Part shown: positions 9,313 through 18,809 of the stretch, in pieces
Numbering within the stretch: position 1 is the first letter of the stretch
How the letters are laid out: each line of letters opens with the position of its first letter
From: an uncultured bacterium
GTDB taxonomy: Bacteria > JAAXHH01
DNA: 41,274 nt
Direction of reading: 5' to 3'
Assembly: GCA_913051705.1 (NCBI GenBank)
Contig: CAJXCW010000014.1
Coordinates: forward strand, 1-41,274
The notes under the pieces: model-generated
What the model was told of the DNA's origin: nothing
Seen by the model: the letters and a program-made list of their open reading frames with translations, nothing else
The model's database searches: none
Program-made: the position numbers and the translations under genes

Positions 9313-10647
9313 TCAAACGCCATCCTTAAGCATTTCCGATATAGCAGCGACCGCCCGATCTGCCTCTCCTAACGTATTATAGATATGCGGCGACAATCGA
9401 ATATTGGGGCCCATACCGGCACCACCGATGTGATAGGTCTCGTAGAGCTTGGCAAACACTTTGCGTGGAGCCAATGAACCTGGTTTGAAAATGACCACGC
9501 CGGCAGAAAGCGCCGGGGCCATCGAGGTGGTGATTTCTACGCCGGGTAGCTTGCTCATCCCCTCTTTGATGGCGGTTGCCACCTGCCGCATACGCGCCTC
9601 CACCCGATCAGCGCCGATCATCATGTGGAAATCGACCGTACGTCCCATCGCCGTCACCGCAGCATCATCCCGTTGCCCCAGGGCCTCATATTTCCGGGCG
9701 CCGACTACATCATCCCGCCAAGGTACGCTGATGATACTGGGCCAAACATCGTCCTGCCGGTCTTTACGGACATACAGAATGCCGACCTCTTTGGGCCCCA
9801 TAAACCATTTATGCGCACTGCCCGAATAGGAATCGCATCCCATGTCCGCCAGATTCACGTTGAGGGCGCCGAAGCTCTGCGCGCCGTCCACATGCACGAA
9901 GATACCGCGATCACGTGCCAGCTTGCACAACGCTTTGGCCGGCATGGTCAAACCGGTGGTATTGGACACATGGGTGAACGACAGCAGCCTGATCTTTGAC
10001 GTCAACGCCTTCTCGAACGCCTGGATAATTTCTTCCTCACCCTGCGGTGTCCGAGCGACGGAAACATAGTTGATCTTGAACCCATACCGCCTGGATTTAA
10101 CCTCCCAGGCCTTATTGTTCGACGGATGGTTCAGATCCGACAGTAAAATTTCATCGCCTTCATTAAGATGAAATCCGCTGCTGATGGTATTATTCGCTTC
10201 ACTCGTATTACGTACGATTGCAATTTCGTCCGGGGTCGCGCCCAGCAATCGGGCCAGCTTTGCACGGGCATCCTCCTTCGCCTGACTAAATTTACCCCGG
10301 TTCTGAAACGAGGCATCTGCATTCACATCCCGCGTATACTTAAATACCGTTTCCATCACCGGGTACGGCGAGGGGCACAGATTAGCGGCGTTCATCAGCG
10401 CGAGATCTTCCCGCAGCGTAAATTGATCTTTGACCGCCTTCCAGAACCGCTCATCTCCCATGTCGCCGGGATCGAGTGCATCCAGATCTTCTGCCAGCGC
10501 TTTAAACGGCGAGGCCGAAGCAGCGGAACCCCAACCGAATACGCCGGCCGCAGCCACCCCACCGGCCAATCGCTTCATAAATGACCGGCGAGACGTCCGC
10601 CACGCCTCCTCCGGGATACTTTCAATGACATAATTATCCTGATCCAT
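9313..10647 (-). CDS. Class V aminotransferase family protein (PLP-dependent, isopenicillin N epimerase-like) with Tat-type signal
   Basis: RRSFMKRLAGGVAAAGVFGWGSA signal; FVHVDGAQSFGALNVNLADMGCDSYSGSAHKWFMGPKEVGILYVRK PLP-lysine region. Confidence 0.88.
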   Translation of the reverse strand: MDQDNYVIESIPEEAWRTSRRSFMKRLAGGVAAAGVFGWGSAASASPFKALAEDLDALDPGDMGDERFWKAVKDQFTLREDLALMNAANLCPSPYPVMETVFKYTRDVNADASFQNRGKFSQAKEDARAKLARLLGATPDEIAIVRNTSEANNTISSGFHLNEGDEILLSDLNHPSNNKAWEVKSRRYGFKINYVSVARTPQGEEEIIQAFEKALTSKIRLLSFTHVSNTTGLTMPAKALCKLARDRGIFVHVDGAQSFGALNVNLADMGCDSYSGSAHKWFMGPKEVGILYVRKDRQDDVWPSIISVPWRDDVVGARKYEALGQRDDAAVTAMGRTVDFHMMIGADRVEARMRQVATAIKEGMSKLPGVEITTSMAPALSAGVVIFKPGSLAPRKVFAKLYETYHIGGAGMGPNIRLSPHIYNTLGEADRAVAAISEMLKDGV

Positions 10648-10675
10648 TACAAACCTCCATGGGAAAGGGCAAATT

Positions 10676-10759
10676 GCGAAACTACGAAACTACGAAACTA
10701 CGAAGCTACAAAACTAAACATTGATTCATCAGTTCGCGATTCGTAGTTTCGTAGTTTTC
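10676..10759. repeat. Octamer tandem array ACTACGAA (x3 perfect plus degenerate) with inverted arm
   Basis: ACTACGAA x3 at 10681-10704, then GCTACAAA ACTAAACA; inverted arm GATTCGTAGTTTCGTAGTTTTC at about 10738-10759. Same word as the 3154 locus. Confidence 0.9.
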
Positions 10760-10891
10760 TTTATCGGGATTATCTATATATACTATCTACACGACCAAAC
10801 ATTCAAGCCAAAACTCATAATATCTCCGAACCCTCCGTGTCTCCCGCTGTTTCCGTTCACCGGACGAAAACAGTTCTCTGTGACCAAATCT

Positions 10892-11965
10892 TCAATCCCC
10901 GAACAAATATGCCTTCAAATCCGGGTTCGACGCGTTCAGCTTCCAGATAAACGCATCCAGAATATAATGCGTCGCCTGCGGAAGAACCAGAAGCGGTACG
11001 ATGATTACCAACAGGTCAGAGCCATCAATCCATGCCCCATCAATGCCTCCGAAGACCATCGGATGATCCCCCCAGACCAACAGATCCCAGATGCCTTCTT
11101 CCACAAACGCCAGGATGCAGAGGATACCCACAAATCCCATAACCCAGGTCGGGCGGGAGATGGTATGTAACCAGGAATGGCTGGCCTGTCCCATCCATTT
11201 CCGGCGACAATAGAGCCAGACCAGAGCCATATAGGGAACGCCATGGATGACGACATTGGTCACGGTAAATGAATAATCTGAATTATACTGTACAATACCG
11301 ATGTACCAGACCAACGCCGTGGTGATCATTACCAGATGCTTGCCGGGATTAAGTGGGCGCCCGGACCAGATAAACCATACCTCTTTTAACAGGTAGGTCG
11401 TCATAAGCAAAAGATATATCCATCCCATCCATTGCACCACTTCAACGACAGGAGCGGAGAAAAAATCACCTTCTATGAACCAGACAAATTTCCGAGGTAG
11501 ATGGGTATGCCAGTAAGCCAGCGGGTACAGCATCGTCATATAGATCAGCCAGCGATCAAGGTGTAATTCCCATTTATCCCGCTCCCCGCTTCGATATTTG
11601 TACAAAGCCATAAAACCATATTGCTGCCGGATAAAATGAAGTACCGCTGTATAGGCCAGCACCCGCCAGAAAAAAAGACCGTCTATCGAGTATAGAATTA
11701 CACCACCGAGAAACACAGCAAGAGGCACGGACAAATACAGCCCTCTGCGCCGCCGAAATTCTTCACTGTCAAAATATGTCCGGTACAGAGAAGCATACAC
11801 ATGGCTGACATCGATCAGCACAACAAGCAGGACCCAACCCCAGATCGGCAGATCCGTACCATATACCAGTTCATCCGGTGACAGGAACAAAATCAACACC
11901 GACAGGATGCCCGGAGCTACAAAAAACCCGATATCAAACCGTGGGGAAACAAGCCAGCAAGACAT
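10892..11965 (-). CDS. Polytopic integral membrane protein of unknown function
   Basis: Multiple hydrophobic helices. Preferred start is MSCWLVSPRFDIG (11965), because the longer ORF (to 12058) begins inside a repeat array. Confidence 0.7.
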   Translation of the reverse strand: MSCWLVSPRFDIGFFVAPGILSVLILFLSPDELVYGTDLPIWGWVLLVVLIDVSHVYASLYRTYFDSEEFRRRRGLYLSVPLAVFLGGVILYSIDGLFFWRVLAYTAVLHFIRQQYGFMALYKYRSGERDKWELHLDRWLIYMTMLYPLAYWHTHLPRKFVWFIEGDFFSAPVVEVVQWMGWIYLLLMTTYLLKEVWFIWSGRPLNPGKHLVMITTALVWYIGIVQYNSDYSFTVTNVVIHGVPYMALVWLYCRRKWMGQASHSWLHTISRPTWVMGFVGILCILAFVEEGIWDLLVWGDHPMVFGGIDGAWIDGSDLLVIIVPLLVLPQATHYILDAFIWKLNASNPDLKAYLFGD

Positions 11966-11968
11966 GAT

Positions 11969-12042
11969 ATTTGGTGATTTGGTGATGGCATGTGTCCTTC
12001 GGACACGATGCGAGCACTTCGTGGTTTGGTGATTTGGTGATT
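11969..12042. repeat. TTGGTGAT octamer array split by a double mini-hairpin element
   Basis: TTTGGTGATTTGGTGAT / GTGTCC-TTC-GGACAC (11992-12006) / GATGCG / CAC-TTC-GTG / TTTGGTGATTTGGTGATT. Confidence 0.85.
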
Positions 12043-12255
12043 GAAAAGATGTTTTCAACAGCTGCTAAGAATTCCCAGTTGCTAATGTGAGAGGAGATGT
12101 CTTGAAAGTCAAGTGTGGTTATTAGCCTGGGATATTCTGAGGAGAGAAATGGTGCTTAAAAAGCCCATCGGCCTCGGTAGGTCGCTTGAAAATACGGATC
12201 GTAAGACCTCTATAAGGGACCAGGTAGGCGGAGATATCTGCCTTAGGAAGAGAAA

Positions 12256-12579
12256 TTAGATATACATCGATTTGCCTGTGTCCAGAAAAACCTGGGCGCG
12301 CTGGAAAAGTTCTGCAAACAGGTGGTCCCCTTTATCATACCCTTGGCGAAGCGTCAGTTCCCTATCCTGTTTCTCAGCCCGATGACGGCAGGTCAACAAG
12401 CTCCCCATACCATACGGATCAATATCGATCACCCGGTTTATATCAACCATAATGTGCGTATATCGTGACAGGATCGGTCTCATCTGGCGCAAAAATAGCC
12501 GTGCGTTACCGCGATTAAGACGATGAGCCCATATTTTGACTGTCGCGCTGTTTCCCGTTTGTTCGATGACCAGTTGCAT
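12256..12579 (-). CDS. STAS-domain (anti-sigma factor antagonist-like) protein
   Basis: YTHIMVDINRVIDIDPYGMGSLLTCRHRAEKQDRELTL resembles the STAS fold with the conserved mid-domain segment. Confidence 0.55.
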   Translation of the reverse strand: MQLVIEQTGNSATVKIWAHRLNRGNARLFLRQMRPILSRYTHIMVDINRVIDIDPYGMGSLLTCRHRAEKQDRELTLRQGYDKGDHLFAELFQRAQVFLDTGKSMYI

Positions 12580-12689
12580 GCGATGCTCCTCCGTATGGAG
12601 TCCGAAGCGTCGATAGGCAGAACTTCATTGACCCTTTTAATTTACGGATAGTAAAACGCATATCAATCAGGAGTAACCTTAGAAAAGGA

Positions 12690-13013
12690 TTATTTTTCCT
12701 GAGAGATCCCTACTGGTAAGGATATTTTTCGCTCTGAAGGATCTTCCTGAAGTCTATAAAATAAAACGGTATGCCCTATCGAACCTACAACCGGTACGTC
12801 CAGCGTACTCGATATCTCTTCGATCAACTGCTTCTTCTCTTCTCGTTCATATTCGAGAAATCTGATCTTGATCAACTCATGAAGGTCTAACGCCTCGTCA
12901 ATGGTCTTTACCAGATTCTGAGTTAATCCGGCTTTACCGATATGGACCACCGGCTTCAACCCGTTAGCCAACCCGCGTAAATATCGCTTCTGCCTCCCTT
13001 TTAATACAATCAT
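12690..13013 (-). CDS. yhbY: YhbY-family CRM-domain RNA-binding protein
   Basis: LKGRQKRYLRGLANGLKPVVHIGKAGLTQNLVKTIDEALDLHELIKIRFLEYEREEKKQLIEEISSTLDVPVVGSIGHTVLFYR. Confidence 0.93.
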   Translation of the reverse strand: MIVLKGRQKRYLRGLANGLKPVVHIGKAGLTQNLVKTIDEALDLHELIKIRFLEYEREEKKQLIEEISSTLDVPVVGSIGHTVLFYRLQEDPSERKISLPVGISQEK

Positions 13014-13103
13014 AATTATTCCTTTATAACAAAGTACAAGGTTCCGAGTACCGAGAAAATTTTAAACACTTCCCTGTCTCCGCCGTGGTCTACCTGCTTG
13101 AAA

Positions 13104-14750
13104 TTATAGGGAAGAAGTAAAGGGCACCTGTAGGGCCGTCAGTACCTGTTCCGCAGCCGCTACGCCCCGGTATTGCGCCTCTTCAAAAATGGAAAAGCCA
13201 CTCAAATCCGAATGTGCGAAATGGATTTGTCCACAGGCCTTCGCAACCCGGCGACGCGCTTCTCCCCATACAAAGCCCGGTCGCGGGCGTACCATCGCAT
13301 GTCCCCACCGGAAGATATCTACCTGACGGACCAGGTCGCTGATATCGGGATGGGGACGGGACAGGTCGGTCAGCATCATATTGACCCAGGTCTCCCATGA
13401 CGTATCTAGAAGGCGCTTCCTCTCATCGGCAGGCGCACCGTCTGATAAAGGATAATAGTAGGTGAATACGGTCTCTTTAAGATGTGTTCGTACACTCTGG
13501 TGCGTGGCGACCACATAGCCTAATGACGGGCTATCGTAGATCACATTGTCCCAGGCCAACGGCGTCCGCCTACGATCCGGCGCCGGGAAATCTCTGAGTG
13601 TCATATTAGCCACCAGCCAGGGCGCGTATTCAAACTGCCGAACCAGCGAGGTTCTCTCATCCGACAGACCCGCAAACAGATATGGTGTTAAAAACTGAGG
13701 ACAGGCGTAGATTACCTGATCAGCCCTGATGGTCTCCGTCCGATTTTCCTGGGGGTAATATACTTCTACACGTACTCCACTGTCATGGTTTTCCAATCGA
13801 CATACCAACGCCCCGGTAACAATCTGATCTTCGAGCTTTCGGTGCAACTGTCTTACGATCCAGCCGTTGCCCTCTGGCCAGGTCAGCACCTGCACATGCT
13901 CAAAGCCACTGCTGTCCCGACTGGCAAAATAATGCAATCCGATCCATGCCGAGACGTCAGATGATGTGCAGCCATAGTCATCTCGACAGGCATAATTGAC
14001 ATACCAGTGTAAGGGTTCTGAAACCAGATCGTGCTGAAACAAAAAATCCCGCATTGATAATTGATCCAGCGCCAGCAGCTCCGGATCGCGGGAACTGAAC
14101 GTCATAGGAATAGCAAACGCCTTACGGCCGTCTGCCCCCTGATAATGCGTATAATGATCGATGATTTCCCGGAACCGCTCGTACTGATCCCGATCACGAG
14201 ATGTAATCCCGACCACCGGCATCAGCCCGTCCTGCCAGCGCCCATGCATATATAGCCTTTCCTGCGGTGCAAAGCACAGCGCCCGCTCCTGATATATCGG
14301 CTGTCCATCCGGCGTGTAGCCCTCAATCACGCCTAACTCTTCAAGCAGTTCACGGACAATACGGGATTCCTCCGTCGGCAACGGCAGATAATGCGCTCCC
14401 CAGGGGAAAGGCGTCACCCGGTTTTCGCCGTAACGGGAATTACCGCCGACTTCAGACTCCAGTTCAAGAATCTCAAAATCCGTTAAACCGGCTTTCTGCA
14501 ATTTCCATCCGGCGGAAAGACCTGAGACACCACCCCCAACGATCAATACCGGAACCTGGCGCTCATCTGTCGGTTCAGGTATACCACCATCCCGCAACAG
14601 ATGGCCTAAATCCACAGACGGTCCGGCCATAGTACCGGTTATCGACGGGGCTGCCGTCCGGCCACGGCGCCAAACGTATGCCGCACCGGCTGCTGCACCG
14701 GCAGATGCAAGGAGAAATTTTCTTCGGTTCACCGCACCACCTGTCGCCAT
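13104..14750 (-). CDS. FAD-dependent amine oxidase-like protein (NAD(P)-binding Rossmann N-terminus, Tat-like signal)
   Basis: NRRKFLLASAGAAAGAAYVW signal; VPVLIVGGGVSGLSAGWKLQKAGLTDFEILELESEVGGNSRYGEN. Overlaps the speE stop region by 22 nt. Confidence 0.85.
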   Translation of the reverse strand: MATGGAVNRRKFLLASAGAAAGAAYVWRRGRTAAPSITGTMAGPSVDLGHLLRDGGIPEPTDERQVPVLIVGGGVSGLSAGWKLQKAGLTDFEILELESEVGGNSRYGENRVTPFPWGAHYLPLPTEESRIVRELLEELGVIEGYTPDGQPIYQERALCFAPQERLYMHGRWQDGLMPVVGITSRDRDQYERFREIIDHYTHYQGADGRKAFAIPMTFSSRDPELLALDQLSMRDFLFQHDLVSEPLHWYVNYACRDDYGCTSSDVSAWIGLHYFASRDSSGFEHVQVLTWPEGNGWIVRQLHRKLEDQIVTGALVCRLENHDSGVRVEVYYPQENRTETIRADQVIYACPQFLTPYLFAGLSDERTSLVRQFEYAPWLVANMTLRDFPAPDRRRTPLAWDNVIYDSPSLGYVVATHQSVRTHLKETVFTYYYPLSDGAPADERKRLLDTSWETWVNMMLTDLSRPHPDISDLVRQVDIFRWGHAMVRPRPGFVWGEARRRVAKACGQIHFAHSDLSGFSIFEEAQYRGVAAAEQVLTALQVPFTSSL

Positions 14751-16228
14751 TCCTCTTCAAAATACCGGGTCAGGATCTGGTTGCTCAATCGATTGACCTC
14801 CAGACCGTCCACAGGCTGCATATCCTCAGGGAAATGGAACATGCCCTTTGCGATCTCAGGCGTCAGGTATTTTAAATGATCCGGATAGGATTCAGGTGGC
14901 TGATAGGGCCGCTGTGATGCGATCACAAATCCCCAATCCCCGAAAGAAGGCACATAGGTATGATACGCGTTCACCTGAAAACCAACACTTTCCAACGTTG
15001 CGGCAATGCACCAGAAAGACCGGGGTGCGAAATACGAGGAGGTACTCTGGATGGCCATGATGCCCTGCTCCGACACGTGTTTTCTAAGGAGCTTATAGAA
15101 CGCAGTGGTGTACAACTTGCCCAGCGAATAGTTCGATGGGTCCGGAAAATCAACAACGACAAAGTCGAACATCTCCTGATTCTGTTCCAGCCAGATGAAC
15201 GCGTCGTCATTCACAATCGTCACTTTGGGTGAACGGAGAGCATTTTGATTCAAGGCGGTCAGCATGGGATTGGTAGAAAACAGTTGCGTGATCTGTTCAT
15301 CAAGATCGACCAGCGTAATGGCCTCGACTGTATCGTATTTGAGTACTTCCCGAATCGCCAGTCCATCTCCGCCTCCCAGCACAAGAACCCGTCTGGGATA
15401 CGGGACAGCGCTCAAGCCCGGATGGACCAGCGCCTCATGGTACCGGTATTCGTCCCGCGAGCTGAATTGCAGATGATTATTGAGGTGCAACCGGATGTCG
15501 TCTTTCCAGCGGGTCAGCACGATACGCTGATAGGGTGAGGAGGAGGCGAAGATGATCTCGTCTGCGAAGAGGTTCTCTTCTGCCAGATCCGTCATGCGCC
15601 CTGCATATACAAAACCGGCCATCAGCAGCCCTGTTGTCATGATACAGGCATTGCGCAGATGTACCATCCCGGGCAATCGTTCGCGAAACAGCCAGATGGT
15701 CCATCCGGCCACCAGCACGTTCATCAGGCCGAAGAAAAATCCGGTCCGTATCAAACCCAGCTTCGGAGCAAGAATCACCGGAAACAATATCGATACGATC
15801 AGTGCCCCCAGATAATCGAACGTCAGGACCTGCGCGACCAGGTCTTTAAATTGAATTTGTTCTTTTAAGATACGGAGTAAAAGCGGAATTTCCAGACCGA
15901 CCAGAACGCCAACGATAAAGATAAGGGTATACAGCAGGACGGAAAGAGAACCGAGGAAGGAAAAACTTAGAAACAGGACCGCTGCTGTAAAGCCGCCGAT
16001 CAACCCGATACATAATTCGATCAGAATAAAACGATGGATCAGGCCCTTACCCAGATAACTCGACAGATAGGATCCGATACCCATCGCAAAAAGATAGGTC
16101 CCGATAATCGTAGAAAATTGGGTAACGGAATCCCCAACCAGATAGCTGGCCAGCGCCGCGGCCACCAACTCGTACACCAGACCACAGGAAGCAATAACAA
16201 AAACGGAAAAGAGCAGGGCGTATGTCAT
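14729..16228 (-). CDS. speE: Membrane-embedded spermidine synthase-like protein (N-terminal TM helices plus SpeE methyltransferase-fold domain)
   Basis: RRVLVLGGGDGLAIREVLKYDTVEAITLVDLDEQI and FVVVDFPDPSNYSLGKLYTTAFYKLL. Start chosen at MTYALLFSVF (16228) to avoid overlap with the DUF350 ORF. Confidence 0.88.
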   Translation of the reverse strand: MTYALLFSVFVIASCGLVYELVAAALASYLVGDSVTQFSTIIGTYLFAMGIGSYLSSYLGKGLIHRFILIELCIGLIGGFTAAVLFLSFSFLGSLSVLLYTLIFIVGVLVGLEIPLLLRILKEQIQFKDLVAQVLTFDYLGALIVSILFPVILAPKLGLIRTGFFFGLMNVLVAGWTIWLFRERLPGMVHLRNACIMTTGLLMAGFVYAGRMTDLAEENLFADEIIFASSSPYQRIVLTRWKDDIRLHLNNHLQFSSRDEYRYHEALVHPGLSAVPYPRRVLVLGGGDGLAIREVLKYDTVEAITLVDLDEQITQLFSTNPMLTALNQNALRSPKVTIVNDDAFIWLEQNQEMFDFVVVDFPDPSNYSLGKLYTTAFYKLLRKHVSEQGIMAIQSTSSYFAPRSFWCIAATLESVGFQVNAYHTYVPSFGDWGFVIASQRPYQPPESYPDHLKYLTPEIAKGMFHFPEDMQPVDGLEVNRLSNQILTRYFEEEWRQVVR

Positions 16229-16260
16229 AATGATGGTTAACCGCTTTAACCGATTACCGG

Positions 16261-16476
16261 TTACCCATGAATAGCCGCTGCAATAATAATACAAATCCCC
16301 AGCGCAATAGAACCGATCAGAATAGCCAGGGCGGTATTATGCTCTTCGAGCAACTCATGCCAGAGGCTATAAGGCAAAATCTTATCGAGTATAACAAACG
16401 ATGTCCAGAAAATAACCATACCGATCACAGCAAACAATACGGCATTCACGATAAATTGAATATTAATTAATTCCAT
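16261..16476 (-). CDS. DUF350 (YjfL-like) small membrane protein
   Basis: 71 aa, two hydrophobic helices, FIVNAVLFAVIGMVIFWTSFVILDKILPYSLWHELLEEHNTALAILIGSIALGICIIIAAAIHG. Confidence 0.8.
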   Translation of the reverse strand: MELINIQFIVNAVLFAVIGMVIFWTSFVILDKILPYSLWHELLEEHNTALAILIGSIALGICIIIAAAIHG

Positions 16477-16569
16477 GTGTTCCTCCGTTATATGAATACG
16501 TACATTTTGTTGTCCATATGCTTACCTGTTTTTCTAAATCACCATTCCCTATTCAGGTACACACCAATA

Positions 16570-16758
16570 TCACTTATGCACACCGCCTGGATAAAGGCCC
16601 CGACTGTAACCGGCGAAGAAAAAGATCGGAGCACTCCGCATCACGCCGGGATCACCCCTGAATGAGCTATAGCTGGTAAACGCCCATCCTCTATACTGTG
16701 CCATACCGAAGACCAGAAGGACCACAATCCCTATACCGATCAACCATTTCATACGCAC
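16570..16758 (-). CDS. Small single-TM protein, 62 aa, unknown
   Basis: MRMKWLIGIGIVVLLVFGMAQYRGWAF...; lies in line between DUF350 and DUF4178 genes. Confidence 0.5.
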   Translation of the reverse strand: MRMKWLIGIGIVVLLVFGMAQYRGWAFTSYSSFRGDPGVMRSAPIFFFAGYSRGLYPGGVHK

Positions 16759-16775
16759 ACCTCTTGTACTTTAGT

Positions 16776-16819
16776 GGGTGTACGGGAAGTTCATCAACGG
16801 ATCAACTTCCCGTACACCC
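16776..16819. repeat. 16-bp perfect inverted repeat, intra-operon hairpin
   Basis: GGGTGTACGGGAAGTT (16776-16791) / AACTTCCCGTACACCC (16804-16819), 12-nt loop. Confidence 0.9.
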
Positions 16820-16836
16820 TCTTAGATTCCGCGATT

Positions 16837-18114
16837 CTATTCGAATGTTATCGGATGATCGCTATCCATCCACCGACGATTTTCGAACATGCCGATCCGA
16901 ATCAGAATGACAATGCCCATGATCACTAAAACAGCCAGCGCCAGGAAAAAGTTAGTCCAGCCCGGTACATTACGATAGACGGTTAGTGTATATCCGGCCT
17001 GTTTCGTATCCGATTGCGGTTCGACGAGCAAGTAATATCGACCACTGGGCACCGAAGGAATCGTAATCTCGCTCTTCTTGTTGCCTTCAACCCAGGATTC
17101 ACCACCCGACACGCCATGATAGTAGTTCACCTCCCAGGCGAAATCGTAGGCCTCACCCGTCTCGTCATTAACCATCAGCATACTGAAAAACATCCATTGA
17201 TTGTCCAGGTTGGTAGACGCTTCGATGACGACGTTTGAATCATGACCAAGCAATAAAAAAGTATCGGTGACATAAGTTTTTGTTTCCTGGGCGTCATCAA
17301 ACCGCATGAGCTGATCGAATACCGGGTTGTCTTTTCCGGATGTGGAAATAAAACCCAATTGCAGGACAATTAAAATAAGAAATAGAAACCCTATAAAAGA
17401 TCTTGCTTTCTTCCCGCCCTGTCCATACGGCGATGGCTGGCTGGAGGCGATCCCGACCTTTTCAGGAAGGGGTTCTTTTAGATCGAAACCTTTGACTACC
17501 TCCGAGCGTTCCATATACCGCCCGAAATACCAGGTCTCTTTTCGCTGCCGACTACGCGATGTACCGAGCGTCGCCCGGCTCAATAAATGCGGTGGGGCGA
17601 TATATTCCGAGATATCCGTCGTTTCACCTATTTCGGCAGGCCAGTACATTTCACCCACCACCTGAGTGATTTTCGGCTTTATGGTTTGAAAGTGCTTGTA
17701 CTGCTTATCTTCATAAAGATAAATCGGCTGCCTGCCGCGTTTAACATTCTCCGGCTTTGTATCAATCTGAGTCATATAGGTCCAATGTCCGTTGTCCTCG
17801 GACATCCAGCGGATCACGCCATCTTTGCCGGTCAATAAATATTCGGTCCAATCATAGACAATCCCATCCACCGTGATGGCTTTACGCAAATAGCCGATCA
17901 TTTCCAGAGCCTGCCCCCGAATCGTACCACGAGCGCCCAGAGGAATATACGGCGGTATGATCATCTCCGTACGCCCCACGACCATCGGCTCGCTGTCATC
18001 CTTAAAATGCATAAGAGAACCGCACGTTTCACATCCCACCGCTTCGGTCTGCTCCGCAGCGCGTAGTGTGATCGGGTTCGAACAATTCGGACAGGAGAGG
18101 GAGGGTTGGGGCAT
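16837..18114 (-). CDS. DUF4178-domain protein with N-terminal zinc ribbon and C-terminal TM helices
   Basis: LSCPNCSNPITL...VGCETCGS CxxC pairs; VDGIVYDWTEYLLTGKDGVIRWMSEDNGHWTYM DUF4178-like. Start chosen at MPQPSLSC (18114) because upstream residues derive from a repeat array. Confidence 0.75.
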   Translation of the reverse strand: MPQPSLSCPNCSNPITLRAAEQTEAVGCETCGSLMHFKDDSEPMVVGRTEMIIPPYIPLGARGTIRGQALEMIGYLRKAITVDGIVYDWTEYLLTGKDGVIRWMSEDNGHWTYMTQIDTKPENVKRGRQPIYLYEDKQYKHFQTIKPKITQVVGEMYWPAEIGETTDISEYIAPPHLLSRATLGTSRSRQRKETWYFGRYMERSEVVKGFDLKEPLPEKVGIASSQPSPYGQGGKKARSFIGFLFLILIVLQLGFISTSGKDNPVFDQLMRFDDAQETKTYVTDTFLLLGHDSNVVIEASTNLDNQWMFFSMLMVNDETGEAYDFAWEVNYYHGVSGGESWVEGNKKSEITIPSVPSGRYYLLVEPQSDTKQAGYTLTVYRNVPGWTNFFLALAVLVIMGIVILIRIGMFENRRWMDSDHPITFE

Positions 18115-18285
18115 TGGTGATTGACTGATTGGTGATTGACTGATGGATTTCGATTCGCTCAATCGAAAGTATTGAACGCCTCTTCGAGACTTTATTAGAA
18201 CGCGCTTCGCTCGCTTTGCTTTTGGTGATTGACTGATTGGCTTTTTTCTTTTCAATCACCAAATCACCAATCACCAATCACTAAT
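18113..18285. repeat. Composite GGTGATT/GACTGATT array with internal hairpins and inverted arm
   Basis: ATTGGTGATTGACTG x2 (18113-18142), hairpin TTTCGATT-CGCTC-AATCGAAA (18148-18168), further TTC-loop hairpins, TTGGTGATTGACTGATTGG, then inverted CAATCACC AAATCACC AATCACC AATCACT. Confidence 0.88.
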
Positions 18286-18294
18286 TATAAAAAC

Positions 18295-18768
18295 TCAGGC
18301 CAGCCTAAGCGCCTCCAGGTCAACATTTTCTCCGATAAACACAATCGGCGGTGTTTCGCTGTAGTCTATCGTCGCACAGAATTTGCCGGAGCCGGCCAGG
18401 TCCGCCACGGGTATCTCAGTGCCTGGCTCGGCATCAAAGGGCAAATCACCGTCCGCGCCAGCATAGACGGCTATATAAAGATCAGAGACATCATAATATC
18501 GGCGGTTCAACTTTAGCTCCTGATCCAGCCTTAACGATTCAAAAGCAGGTAACGTATCTAATTCGGCGATCTCCGTCTCAAAAGTTACCGCGTATGTGCC
18601 ATCGCCATCACTGAGCCAACCGGCAAGGCCCTCATCAAATAAAAGGTACCATTCATTCCATGAGGAGGCGTCTTCATCCTGGAGTTGTGATCGACCGACG
18701 ATCGTAAACGCCCGATGTCGGTAACGGCCTTGCCCGCCGATTCGAATTTGAGTCTCATCACTGTTCAT
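18295..18768 (-). CDS. DUF4178-domain protein (short form)
   Basis: YRHRAFTIVGRSQLQDEDASSWNEWYLLFDEGLAGWLSDGDGTYAVTFE, the same core pattern as the neighbouring DUF4178. Confidence 0.7.
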   Translation of the reverse strand: MNSDETQIRIGGQGRYRHRAFTIVGRSQLQDEDASSWNEWYLLFDEGLAGWLSDGDGTYAVTFETEIAELDTLPAFESLRLDQELKLNRRYYDVSDLYIAVYAGADGDLPFDAEPGTEIPVADLAGSGKFCATIDYSETPPIVFIGENVDLEALRLA

Positions 18769-18809
18769 CTATGCCCTTCCGGACACACTTAGCCTCCGGG
18801 GTCTGCGGG

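Noticed and set aside
13031-13055. AAGTACA AGGTTCC GAGTACC GAG heptamer-like array upstream of the amine oxidase stop
   Set aside because: Too degenerate and lacks an inverted arm. Mentioned as weak but not listed as a feature.
17405-17450. Possible repeat-derived segment SQPSPYGQGGKKA inside the long DUF4178 protein
   Set aside because: GC-rich and low complexity, but no clear period of 7 or 8 could be established by eye.
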